Part shown: positions 26,991 to 35,104 of the stretch, one piece after another
Layout: every line of letters begins with the position of its first letter
Numbering within the stretch: the first letter of the stretch is position 1
Position numbers and translations under genes: made by a program
From: Gracilibacillus massiliensis
GTDB lineage: Bacteria; Bacillota; Bacilli; Bacillales; Amphibacillaceae
DNA: 64,000 nucleotides
Direction: 5' to 3'
Assembly (NCBI RefSeq): GCF_001458115.1
Contig: NZ_CZRP01000013.1
Span: 744,001 to 808,000, forward strand
Notes under the pieces: model-generated
What the model was told of the DNA's origin: nothing
The model's input: the letters and a program-made list of their open reading frames with translations, nothing else
Database searches by the model: none

Positions 26991-28285
26991 CGATTCACTT
27001 CCTTATCGTTTTTGATGCCGTGATGTAAAATTTTGAATGCATTTGTCATTACTTCCAGTGTTCCAAAACTACCCGCTTTTGTGATCGTAATTATTTCATC
27101 TGTCTTAGCTATTTTACCAATCGGAACCCCTAATTCTAATTCGCCAATCAATTGGTATTCGTTAATTTCAAGCTTAGCAAATACTTGTTGTGCTGTATCT
27201 CCACCTGTTAAAAATAAATGCTGAATGTTTAACGATTTTATCGTGGACACCGCAATTTCACCTAAGCAATCTGAGATCAAATCACTCACTTCAATAACAG
27301 TGATTCCTTTTTCTATTGCGACTGCTTTGGTTGCTGCGAGATTAGCGGAGGAATACAAGGCAACACTTTTGCCATTTTTAATTGCTGACTGAACATTCGA
27401 TTGAATCGTCTCTATTTCTTGAGCTTTAACGATACCACTAGCAAGCATCTTCATGGCATCCATCTCTACCCCAACTACTTCAGTTTGTGACAAAAGGTTA
27501 TCAAGCTGTAGCCTTCCGACCTTGCTAATACTTCCCACGACAAATAACATAGGACTGGGCTTCGGCAATATTTCTTCTCGCTGCTGAGACTTGTCATATC
27601 CTAATGCTTGAGGTAAATAATTAATTAAGCCTGCCGATCCGCACAATATAGAGGAATAACTTAAATGTACTACATCCATTAGTAATTTCAAATCACTCTC
27701 AGAAACAGCATCAACGGTAATATATGAAATTTTTTGTTGTTTCCATTCCGATAATAGGGGTAAGAGGTACTCCTCTCCCTTACGCAAATCTCTATAACTT
27801 AAATGCTTTACACGTTTACCTGACGATTGTTTAATTATTTCACTTATATCCGCTTCATTAACAGGCGTTTTTGGATCATTGGCAACTTCTGTTTCACTTA
27901 ACTTTGTACCATGAAGGTAATGGATCCGATTCTTTACTGTTCGTCCGTTATTAGGATGAGCCGGAGTAATAAATATAAAATCTGGTTGAAAGATATCATC
28001 TATAGCATTTAGTTCTGAGCCAACATTCCCTCTCATCGTGGAATCGATTTTTTTATAAACGATATCAAAAGCGCAATTTTTAATACGCTTACAAATGTCA
28101 CGAACTTCCTCATACGCCTGTTCACTTTTCATAGCTCTAGAGTCCGAATTAAAAATAATGGCATCTTTATTTGCATCGAGCGTTTCACTTTGAACCGCTA
28201 ATGCGACATCCAAACCATAATCGACAAACTGGACCCCTGTATCGCATGCACCTGTTAAGTCATCTGCAATAATAGCTATTTTCAT
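26987..28285 (-). CDS. dtnK: Four-carbon acid sugar kinase (DUF1537), probable D-threonate kinase
   Basis: A 432-residue two-domain kinase of the DUF1537 family. The N-terminal substrate domain starts KIAIIADDLTGACDTGVQFVDYG, with YKKIDSTMRGNVGSEL near 100 (the K-x-D-S-T-x-R-G-N signature) and ITPAHPNNGRTV near 130. The C-terminal nucleotide domain contains FLTGGDTAQQVF near 355 and GVPIG..ITKAGSFG near 390. In the pathway described for D-threonate, DtnK makes 4-phospho-D-threonate and PdxA2 oxidises it. No transporter or regulator of its own is visible nearby. Confidence 0.8.
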   Translation of the reverse strand: MKIAIIADDLTGACDTGVQFVDYGLDVALAVQSETLDANKDAIIFNSDSRAMKSEQAYEEVRDICKRIKNCAFDIVYKKIDSTMRGNVGSELNAIDDIFQPDFIFITPAHPNNGRTVKNRIHYLHGTKLSETEVANDPKTPVNEADISEIIKQSSGKRVKHLSYRDLRKGEEYLLPLLSEWKQQKISYITVDAVSESDLKLLMDVVHLSYSSILCGSAGLINYLPQALGYDKSQQREEILPKPSPMLFVVGSISKVGRLQLDNLLSQTEVVGVEMDAMKMLASGIVKAQEIETIQSNVQSAIKNGKSVALYSSANLAATKAVAIEKGITVIEVSDLISDCLGEIAVSTIKSLNIQHLFLTGGDTAQQVFAKLEINEYQLIGELELGVPIGKIAKTDEIITITKAGSFGTLEVMTNAFKILHHGIKNDKEVNR

Positions 28286-28433
28286 TGTTTACCCTTCTTT
28301 ATTTTCAAGTTGTACCAATAAGTATACATAAAAAGTCTATTTTATTCGATCAACATTTGATATTTCTTTAAATAAAACAAATAATCTTTACTTCCCTGAT
28401 CACTTAATATTTCCAATAATTCCTTATGAACCT

Positions 28434-30036
28434 CTCATCACTAAAGTGACGAGTTCCTAATGTATCAACGTCAAACGATGCTTAACATTAGTGGGCGGGA
28501 CACAACGCCCTCTATCCCCTTGGCAAAAGCGTTAGGGACTACTTTTCTTATAATATTTCCCGCTGCATTCACATCAGCGTGGATACACGTGTTCTCTTTG
28601 GTCCGATATAACCCTCGTTTTACTCTCTGACCACTAAACCTAACCTTCGCTGGAACACCCTTTTCATAGAGGGGCAATTCATCCATGTCCACCAAACTTG
28701 CTTTTGATGTGTAACTTTCTTCTTGTTGGTGCACGTGGATGCCATACGCTTCCGCTTTGTATGCAATCATACGAATCAGCATCGCATGGGGGAGCGTTTG
28801 AAAGTGTTGCTTATCCTGCTTACGAAGGCTCACTTTCTGTTTCCATCCCTTATTCACACCGATAACAATCGTGCTGACTTTGCGAGCCAATGCCAACTGA
28901 ACGATATGGAAACTTGCTTTATGAAAGGCGTCCTTTAACTTAAAGAAACGTTTTTGGTCGAGTCGCTGCAGTCGTTTACTTTGGAAGGAACCCTCTTTCG
29001 GTCCCTTTCCGTGTCGTAAAACACGGGAATAATGGGCACGTTGTTTGTTATAATATTGATTGATACTTTTTACTGCTTGGCCCTTGATAATGACAGGTGA
29101 AGATCCTGTATTATCGACGATGGTTGCCAAACAATCAACACCGAGATCGATACCCATGATATGTTGTTCATCCAGTTCTACGAGTGGTTTCTCTTCCTCT
29201 TTCCTGATCACCAATTCGATCGTATATTCGCCATAGGTCGGAATCATTCTTACTTGTTGTAATGGCCCCTTAAGACCTAACTTTCCGATATTCAATCTTT
29301 CTTTCGTATGGGGAAACCTGACGTATTTGTCGTCCTTCACCTTACATACCTGATTGGAAAAGACACAAGCTATTCTTCCATTCTTTGGTGCATACTTAGG
29401 AATTTTTGGTCTTCCGGTGTATTTGTGTGGATGGACTTGGTACTCTTTCAGGCTGGCAAAATAAGCCTTCCAATTTTGAAACACCCGTCTCATGACTTGT
29501 TGGTTGACTTGACCGGGTAATGCCAGGTAATCCACATTCTCCGACACTTTAAATAAGCTGTCCAAAAAGGCATAAGAGGGCCATTTCTGTTGGGCAGATG
29601 GATACTCGAATAACACAGCATCTTGGATCTCTTGGCGCTCGTCCACGGGCTTTTTTAATTCTTTTTGCCGTTTCTTTTCTACTGTTTTTCTTTTGATGGC
29701 ATTCATTTGTGGAAGATGTTGGTCAATGAGGTAGAACACTTCTTGTTGCAGTGGTTGAAGGTTTTTTCCTTCACCAAAGGCGGTAAAAATTTGACGGATG
29801 TGAAAGTTGGTGGCATTGTACAGATTTTTCGCTAAAAACGTGAGTTGGTCACAATAAGGATAGAGCCGATGCCCTTTTTTAATGCGAATCTGTTGCGTAC
29901 GGTACACATTCTTCACCTCTCCTTTTTTAGTAGCACTCAACAAACACACACACATATGTTCCTTTTTATTATTATATACCAGAACAAACGATCTGTCAAA
30001 ACCGTTCACCATTCATCTCATCACTAAAGTAACGAG
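28434..30036 (-). mobile_element. IS200/IS605-type (IS1341-like) element carrying only tnpB
   Basis: Almost identical 20-base sequences, CTCATCACTAAAGTGACGAG (28434-28453) and CTCATCACTAAAGTAACGAG (30017-30036), flank the tnpB gene. Each folds into a hairpin with a TTTA-type loop, as expected of subterminal ends in this family. No tnpA (Y1 transposase) is present, so movement would need one in trans. The copy lies between the dtnK promoter region and an LPxTG-type gene with a doubtful N-terminus. On the minus strand the guide-coding flank of a TnpB omega-RNA would begin just beyond 28434. Exact ends are not determined. Confidence 0.75.
28471..29907 (-). CDS. tnpB: TnpB-like RNA-guided nuclease with altered RuvC-II motif
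   Basis: About 478 residues from a GTG at 29907 (GGAGAG upstream); the open frame extends 35 codons further without good support. RuvC-I is GIDLGVD with Asp near 254, and RuvC-III is IHADVNAAGN with Asp near 445. The RuvC-II site, usually IxxE, here reads IVIGVNKGWKQ, so the normal Glu is a Gly near 350. The zinc-ribbon Cys pairs are also missing from the segment after YTSKAS. Glutamates in EESYTSKAS (near 396) could take over catalysis, as proposed for TnpB groups with rearranged active sites. That is inference. The gene is full length and not frameshifted. Confidence 0.85.
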   Translation of the reverse strand: MYRTQQIRIKKGHRLYPYCDQLTFLAKNLYNATNFHIRQIFTAFGEGKNLQPLQQEVFYLIDQHLPQMNAIKRKTVEKKRQKELKKPVDERQEIQDAVLFEYPSAQQKWPSYAFLDSLFKVSENVDYLALPGQVNQQVMRRVFQNWKAYFASLKEYQVHPHKYTGRPKIPKYAPKNGRIACVFSNQVCKVKDDKYVRFPHTKERLNIGKLGLKGPLQQVRMIPTYGEYTIELVIRKEEEKPLVELDEQHIMGIDLGVDCLATIVDNTGSSPVIIKGQAVKSINQYYNKQRAHYSRVLRHGKGPKEGSFQSKRLQRLDQKRFFKLKDAFHKASFHIVQLALARKVSTIVIGVNKGWKQKVSLRKQDKQHFQTLPHAMLIRMIAYKAEAYGIHVHQQEESYTSKASLVDMDELPLYEKGVPAKVRFSGQRVKRGLYRTKENTCIHADVNAAGNIIRKVVPNAFAKGIEGVVSRPLMLSIV

Positions 30037-30090
30037 TTTTCTGGTAAACAATTATAAATTAAAATAGTTTAAATAAGCTCTATAATCTAA

Positions 30091-31260
30091 TTGCTGATAC
30101 ATGTGAAGAACTTTCATGATTTTCTCTTCATTTTTGGAATAGAAAAGGTTGGGAACAAACTGTTTAATATTTTTTATATATTCGTTTTCATTCGTCCACT
30201 GATTTCTACGGTTAATTTCGGTATCTACCAAGAATTAATGACATTGACCTTAAAACAAAACAACAATACAGAAGAAGAAACTGAAACTGATTCGGATGAC
30301 CCTAATGAAGAAGAAGTACCTGCTGATGATGAAGAAGAGGAAGAACCTGAGGAAACAGAACAACCACCTGTAACAGATGAAGAGCCTCCAACCCCTGATG
30401 AAGAAGAAACAGAAGACAAGACTACAGATAAACCTGAACAAGCACCAGAAGAAACTGAAACTGAGGATTCGCAACAAAACGATCAGGGACCGAAACAGGT
30501 AGTTGTAAAACCTACAACTCAACTCGATCAAAAAAACAAGAGAATTACTGCGACAGTTGATACCGACGATATTGAACAAGTAGGTAATGAGGAAACCCTT
30601 ATAATTAAACCTGAACAGGCAAGAGAGCAAGTAGAGTTAAATGTCAATTTGGACACTTCTATTATTTCAAAATTAACAAAAAATAATAATGATCTTGTCA
30701 TTGACAAAAGTGATGCAAATTTGAATATTCCACAAACTATTTTGAAACAAATCGAATCAGCAGCAGATAATAAGCAAGTGAACATTAAACTTGTGAAACA
30801 AGAAGAACCGAACGCTTTAGGATCCGTTTATGACTTTACAATTACTGCTGGATCAAAGGAAATCAATGATTTTAATGGAGAAGAAGTTACATTAACATTC
30901 GCAGTTAATCCTACCTTAATTGCTGATTTGGATCCAAGTGAAGTCAAAGCATTTTACTTTAATGAGGAAACTAAAGAGTGGGAAGTGATCGGGAACAGTA
31001 CCTTTGATCAGAGCAAAGGTATAGTAACTGCTAAAACAACACACTTTAGTACGTACGGTGTTTTTCAATATAATAATGATCATACATCAGACGAAGTCCT
31101 ACCAACTGAGACTCACACGGCTGATAAAAACACAGATAATGAAAATGAATTACCAAACACTGCAACGAATATGTATAGCTTATTAGGATATGGTTGTATT
31201 ATAATGTTGGCAGGATTACTGATCTTTTTCACTCAACGAAAAATCCGCCCAAACAACTAA
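30091..31260 (+). CDS. LPxTG-type wall-anchored protein, N-terminus doubtful
   Basis: The C-terminus is a clear sorting signal: NELPNTATN, a hydrophobic span (LGYGCIIMLAGLLIFF) and a basic tail. Residues 60-130 are a highly acidic Glu/Thr/Pro/Asp linker. Residues 140-320 form a beta-rich region ending THFSTYGVFQ, like the end of the wall protein at 60336. The first 50 residues contain a hydrophobic stretch (NKLFNIFYIFVFI) but no ATG and no good ribosome binding site; only TTG 30091 or GTG 30103 are available. The true signal peptide may have been damaged. The neighbouring tnpB element makes that plausible. Confidence 0.65.
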   Translation: MLIHVKNFHDFLFIFGIEKVGNKLFNIFYIFVFIRPLISTVNFGIYQELMTLTLKQNNNTEEETETDSDDPNEEEVPADDEEEEEPEETEQPPVTDEEPPTPDEEETEDKTTDKPEQAPEETETEDSQQNDQGPKQVVVKPTTQLDQKNKRITATVDTDDIEQVGNEETLIIKPEQAREQVELNVNLDTSIISKLTKNNNDLVIDKSDANLNIPQTILKQIESAADNKQVNIKLVKQEEPNALGSVYDFTITAGSKEINDFNGEEVTLTFAVNPTLIADLDPSEVKAFYFNEETKEWEVIGNSTFDQSKGIVTAKTTHFSTYGVFQYNNDHTSDEVLPTETHTADKNTDNENELPNTATNMYSLLGYGCIIMLAGLLIFFTQRKIRPNN

Positions 31261-31269
31261 GAGAACCAA

Positions 31270-31313
31270 GAAATGGCACCAGTTATCTTTATTTGATAAT
31301 TGGTGCCATTTTA
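31270..31313. terminator. Bidirectional terminator between the LPxTG and sigma-factor genes
   Basis: AAATGGCACCA pairs with TGGTGCCATTT, extended by TTATC/GATAA, followed by TTAAGTTTT. It lies between two convergent genes and can serve both. Confidence 0.8.
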
Positions 31314-31348
31314 AGTTTTGCTCTAACTTTTTTACCGACATCTATTTA

Positions 31349-31843
31349 TTACAGATACTCTTTCGACCGCAATACCTTTTGTATTTTCGGTCTCGCTAAC
31401 TTCCCCCAGTTCTTAACAGCATTGTTCGTCACCTCATATTTATCCGCAATATCCTGGACAGCTTGATCTCGTAGAACAAACTCGACAAACCAGTACCATT
31501 GATTCTGTGACAGCACCGCCTGAATATCGAGTAACATCTGTGTATCTACATCCAACTGATCTTCTGTGACGATATCATCCATTGTAACTTGGTTCAGCCA
31601 AGATTGGAGCTGTGTTTTCTCTCGGTTATCTTTCTGAATTTTATTAAGAAAACGACGCGCAACACAGCTATACACATAAGTAGAAAACTTAGATTTTGTC
31701 TCATCATATGTCTGAAAAGCATGCCAAACCGCAATCAATCCTTCCTGAAAAAACTCACCCTCCGTATCGCGTATTCGATACTTTTGGATCAGATGATGAA
31801 TCATCCGATCATACTCTTGTAAAACAGATTCGATACTTTGCAT
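31349..31843 (-). CDS. Small sigma-70-family RNA polymerase sigma factor
   Basis: A 164-residue two-domain sigma factor. Region 2 spans residues 10-75 (EFFQEGLIAVWHAFQTYDETKSKFSTYVYSCVARR, with the sigma-70 region 2.2 pattern). Region 4 spans about 105-160 (VLRDQAVQDIADKYEVTNNAVKNWGKLARPKIQKVL, a helix-turn-helix). No anti-sigma gene is adjacent. The start is the ATG at 31843 with GGAG six bases upstream; an in-frame TTG four codons earlier is less likely. Its Shine-Dalgarno sequence is buried in a hairpin (31847-31907), so translation is probably regulated. Its regulon is unknown. Confidence 0.85.
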   Translation of the reverse strand: MQSIESVLQEYDRMIHHLIQKYRIRDTEGEFFQEGLIAVWHAFQTYDETKSKFSTYVYSCVARRFLNKIQKDNREKTQLQSWLNQVTMDDIVTEDQLDVDTQMLLDIQAVLSQNQWYWFVEFVLRDQAVQDIADKYEVTNNAVKNWGKLARPKIQKVLRSKEYL

Positions 31844-31846
31844 CCT

Positions 31847-31907
31847 AAACTCCAATAGGATAAGCGCCTACCATGTATTCCGCGGTAACTTAAGCCTATC
31901 GGAGTTT
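31847..31907 (-). promoter_or_regulatory. 5'-UTR hairpin covering the sigma-factor ribosome binding site
   Basis: On the mRNA, AAACTCCGATAGG (31895-31907) pairs over all 13 positions, with one G-U, with CCTATTGGAGTTT (31847-31859). The second arm contains the GGAG Shine-Dalgarno and ends three bases before the ATG. The 35-base loop can pair further (TACC with GGTA, TAAG with CTTA). This arrangement would block ribosome access until the stem opens, as in RNA thermometers or ligand- or protein-controlled leaders. Confidence 0.7.
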
Positions 31908-32070
31908 TCATTAAATAGCATATCAGCATACGTCTGGCACTTCATTAAGAAAAAGGAAAACTTGATCTATTTTGCATGATTTTTATAGTGTGAATTGGAT
32001 TTTTTCTTCTGTTTCGATATGTATGCCTTGAATGATGTCGTGAGATCTAAATATCCTGGTACTTGAATTT

Positions 32071-32210
32071 CTTCACGGGAATTACGCTCCTGTTAACGGG
32101 AATCAACCTCCGCTTCACGGGAATTAACATTAATTCCCGTGAAGCGAGCGACAATTCCCGTCTACAGTAGATCAATTCCCGTGAACAGCGCAACATTTCC
32201 TGTCTACAGC
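32071..32210. repeat. Phased inverted-repeat array C (21-bp period)
   Basis: Forward cores start at 32076, 32097 and 32118. Reverse cores start at 32136, 32157, 32178 and 32199 (CCTG variant). Steps are 21 bp and the centre step is 18 bp. The right half between 32136 and 32185 is nearly identical to that of array D. It lies in the gap upstream of the sigma-factor gene and downstream of the GH127 gene. Confidence 0.95.
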
Positions 32211-32228
32211 ATCCCAAAACAGATTACA

Positions 32229-32259
32229 AAGCACTAGAAATATTAAATCCCTAGTGCTT
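32229..32259 (-). terminator. Hairpin after the GH127 gene
   Basis: AAGCACTAG and CTAGTGCTT form a perfect 9-bp stem 30 bases downstream of the GH127 stop. The minus-strand flank (TGTAATCTGTTTT) is only weakly U-rich, so it may be a weak terminator of the arabinoside operon. Confidence 0.5.
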
Positions 32260-32289
32260 AGACTACATTTACTTCTCTCCATAAAAAAT

Positions 32290-34245
32290 TTATTTTTCCC
32301 TAATCCAAACGGTCATTTCATTTTCTCCACGGTTACTCCAAGCGTAATAAGGGATAGCTTTGATTTCTCTTTCTACTTCTGGATAAGTGGATGTAGTATA
32401 TAATGTATCCTCAATGGCATTCATATCGGTAGCAACTGCCTTTCCTTTAATAACTGTAACGCCATTTAATAAAGAATTATCATGCTTTACTTCGAAGGAT
32501 TGATTCGTGTTTAACCTGATATCTTGAAGATTCGCTCCATTATCAACCTCCTCTAAGCAATAAAAAATAGGACCTCTCTGTAATGCCACTTTACCAGCAT
32601 TTGCACGAACTTCTGGATGGGACCGGATCATTTCAACAGGCATATCAAAAAGTAATTCGATCGTGTCACCATTTTTCCATTCCTGCTTTATTTTGGCATA
32701 GCCTTTCTCAACAGGAATGTCTTTTTCCACACCATTTATTAGAATTTGCGCATTTCGACACCAACCTGGAAGCCTCGGTGACACAGTAAAGGTGGCAGGA
32801 CTTTCTAAATCTATGGTTAATTTGGTACTGCCTTCCCATGGGTAATTCGATTTTTGGGTAAGACCTACTGTTTGCTCATCGACTTTGAAGGAAGTCTCAC
32901 CACCTATATATAAATGAACGTAAACTTCTGAATCATTAGCAGAATAAATATACTGACCTAACGAAGCAAGCAATCTTGCAATATTAGGAGGACAGCAGGC
33001 ACACCCAAACCACTTTTGTCTGGTCGGTTTTACCGTGCGCATGTCATGTCGACAGTTGGCAGTATGTGGCCAAACTTCAAGGGGATTCACATAAAAGTAC
33101 CCCTTTCCATCTAAAGAAATACCACTTAATGCCCCATTATATAAAGCTCTCTCTAATACATCTGTATATTTATGATCGGCTTCAATTTGCACCATACGAT
33201 GTGCCCACATAATTAAAGCAATTGCTGCACATGTTTCCGTATATGCTCGATCATTCGGTAAATCATAATCAACGGTAAAGCGTTCTTCATGGGCGGAAGA
33301 ACCAATTCCACCCGTAACATACATTCGTTTATTTACGGTATTTTCCCATAACACCCGGCAAACTTCTAATAACTCCTCGTCCTTTAGTTCATTCGCTAAA
33401 TCCACCATACCACTGTATAAATAGGTAGCACGAACCGAGTGCCCTTCCACTGTTTTTTGATCTCTAACAGGTAAGTGTGCTTGAAAGTAATCATATTCAC
33501 GAGTATCTAATTTATTAGACTTTCCTCTCTTTTCTAATTCTATATCATAATAATGCTCTGGATTTCGCTTTCCTCTTTCCTCAATAAAAAATTGACAAAG
33601 GTCTACATATTTTCGATCTTCTGTAATTTTATACAGTTTCATTAATGCTAATTCAATTTCAGGGTGACCTGGATAACCGGCTTTTTGACCTGCCTGTTTT
33701 CCTAATACGGAGGCTATATGATCTACCAGATGGCTTACCACCTCAATAATACGTTTCTTCCCTGTCGCATCATAATAAGCAACTGCTGCTTCAATTAAAT
33801 GTCCGGCACAATATAATTCATGATCATCCTTTAAATTTGTCCATTTCTTATCCGGATGATTAACAGAAAAATAAGTGTTTAAATAGCCATCTTTCTCTTG
33901 AGCATCTTCAATAAGATCGACTACTTCATCAAAAATCTTTTCCCATTCTTCATCACGGTCCCATTGCAGAGAAAATGCTACGGTTTCCATCCATTTATAT
34001 AAATCGCTATCTTGAAAAACCATACCATAATGCTTACCTTCTTTTCTTCCTGCCGCAATTTCAAAATTCGTGATGGTTCGGCTTGGATCAGCTCCAGGAA
34101 TTCGATCATTTAGGGCATCCCATTGATAAGGAATAATCGATTCTTTTACTAATTTGCCCCACGGATTCCAGAATGAATCATTCACTTTCACATTTTTTAG
34201 CTCAATCGCTTCCATTTTAGCTAAGTTTCTTTTTTTCGTTTTCAT
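32290..34245 (-). CDS. GH127 beta-L-arabinofuranosidase
   Basis: A 651-residue cytoplasmic glycoside hydrolase of family 127 (former DUF1680). An alpha/alpha barrel begins NVKVNDSFWNPWGKLV and contains QDSDLYKWMETVAF near 95. Zinc and catalytic residues expected of the family are visible: Glu and Cys in AYTETCAAIALIMWAH near 345, and the adjacent Cys pair in WFGCACCPPNIARLLASLG near 420, one of which is the nucleophile in characterised members. C-terminal beta domains follow. It releases L-arabinofuranose from beta-linked arabino-oligosaccharides. The start is probably the ATG at 34245; the GTG at 34257 abuts the ribosome binding site. It is last in an operon with an importer. Confidence 0.88.
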   Translation of the reverse strand: MKTKKRNLAKMEAIELKNVKVNDSFWNPWGKLVKESIIPYQWDALNDRIPGADPSRTITNFEIAAGRKEGKHYGMVFQDSDLYKWMETVAFSLQWDRDEEWEKIFDEVVDLIEDAQEKDGYLNTYFSVNHPDKKWTNLKDDHELYCAGHLIEAAVAYYDATGKKRIIEVVSHLVDHIASVLGKQAGQKAGYPGHPEIELALMKLYKITEDRKYVDLCQFFIEERGKRNPEHYYDIELEKRGKSNKLDTREYDYFQAHLPVRDQKTVEGHSVRATYLYSGMVDLANELKDEELLEVCRVLWENTVNKRMYVTGGIGSSAHEERFTVDYDLPNDRAYTETCAAIALIMWAHRMVQIEADHKYTDVLERALYNGALSGISLDGKGYFYVNPLEVWPHTANCRHDMRTVKPTRQKWFGCACCPPNIARLLASLGQYIYSANDSEVYVHLYIGGETSFKVDEQTVGLTQKSNYPWEGSTKLTIDLESPATFTVSPRLPGWCRNAQILINGVEKDIPVEKGYAKIKQEWKNGDTIELLFDMPVEMIRSHPEVRANAGKVALQRGPIFYCLEEVDNGANLQDIRLNTNQSFEVKHDNSLLNGVTVIKGKAVATDMNAIEDTLYTTSTYPEVEREIKAIPYYAWSNRGENEMTVWIREK

Positions 34246-34264
34246 CGATACATCCACTCCTCTA

Positions 34265-35089
34265 TTATTCTTTTAATCCGGATAACGTAATTCCCTTAAT
34301 GAAGAAATCTTGCGCTAATAAAAATAAAATGATTAACGGCATAATACTTACAACCGTCCCTGCCATTAAAACAGGCCAGTTTGTTGAATACATACCTTGC
34401 ATTGAAGCTAACCCCAACGGCAGTGTCATTTTATCAATTGTATTAATAAAGACTAAAGGTCCCATAAAATCATTCCATACAAACATAAAGACAAAAACGC
34501 CCAAAGTAGCAAGTGCAGGTTTACATAGCGGCAAAAATATCCGCCAATAAATCCCGAATGGTGTACATCCATCAATTTTTGCAGCATCTTCTAATGATTT
34601 CGGAATCGTTAAGAAGAACTGTCTCAATAAAAAGGTACTAAATGCATTTGCCATTTGTGGTAAATATAAGGAAGCATGTGTATCTACCAAACCATAATAG
34701 CTCATCGTAATAAAGTTAGGAATCATGGTTACTTGAGGTGGAACCATTAATGTTGCTAAGTACAAAAGAAACAAGAGGTCTCTTCCTTTAAACTCTAATC
34801 GCGCAAATGCAAACCCTGCCATTGATCCAGTTATTAACTGTGCAATCACAACAATCGTAGTAACTTTTAAACTATTTAAGAAAAATTGTGCAAATGGAAA
34901 TCTATCAGATATTGCTAAATAATTTTGAAATTGAAAGGCTTCACCAAATAATGTTGGTGGAAATGTAAACACTTCACTTATATCCTTTAATGAGGTGCTT
35001 ATCATCCAAACGAAAGGGAAAATCATGGTAATGGCACCAAGGCCAAGTATAATATGCGACAATACCTTTGTTTTCGTGGTCGTGCGCAT
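34265..35089 (-). CDS. Sugar ABC transporter permease, MalG type (arabinoside importer)
   Basis: A 274-residue membrane protein with six hydrophobic segments and the ATPase-docking loop DAAKIDGCTPFGIYWRIFLP near 170. It follows GGGAGGAGG. It pairs with the MalF-type permease 15 bases upstream, and the GH127 gene follows. No ATPase gene is present in the operon. Confidence 0.9.
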   Translation of the reverse strand: MRTTTKTKVLSHIILGLGAITMIFPFVWMISTSLKDISEVFTFPPTLFGEAFQFQNYLAISDRFPFAQFFLNSLKVTTIVVIAQLITGSMAGFAFARLEFKGRDLLFLLYLATLMVPPQVTMIPNFITMSYYGLVDTHASLYLPQMANAFSTFLLRQFFLTIPKSLEDAAKIDGCTPFGIYWRIFLPLCKPALATLGVFVFMFVWNDFMGPLVFINTIDKMTLPLGLASMQGMYSTNWPVLMAGTVVSIMPLIILFLLAQDFFIKGITLSGLKE

Positions 35090-35104
35090 CGGTTATCCTC
35101 CTCC

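Noticed and set aside
30225-30785. Minus-strand frames opposite the acidic linker of the LPxTG gene (Ser-rich and Phe/Leu-rich peptides)
   Set aside because: Low-complexity shadows of the Glu/Thr/Pro-rich coding strand.
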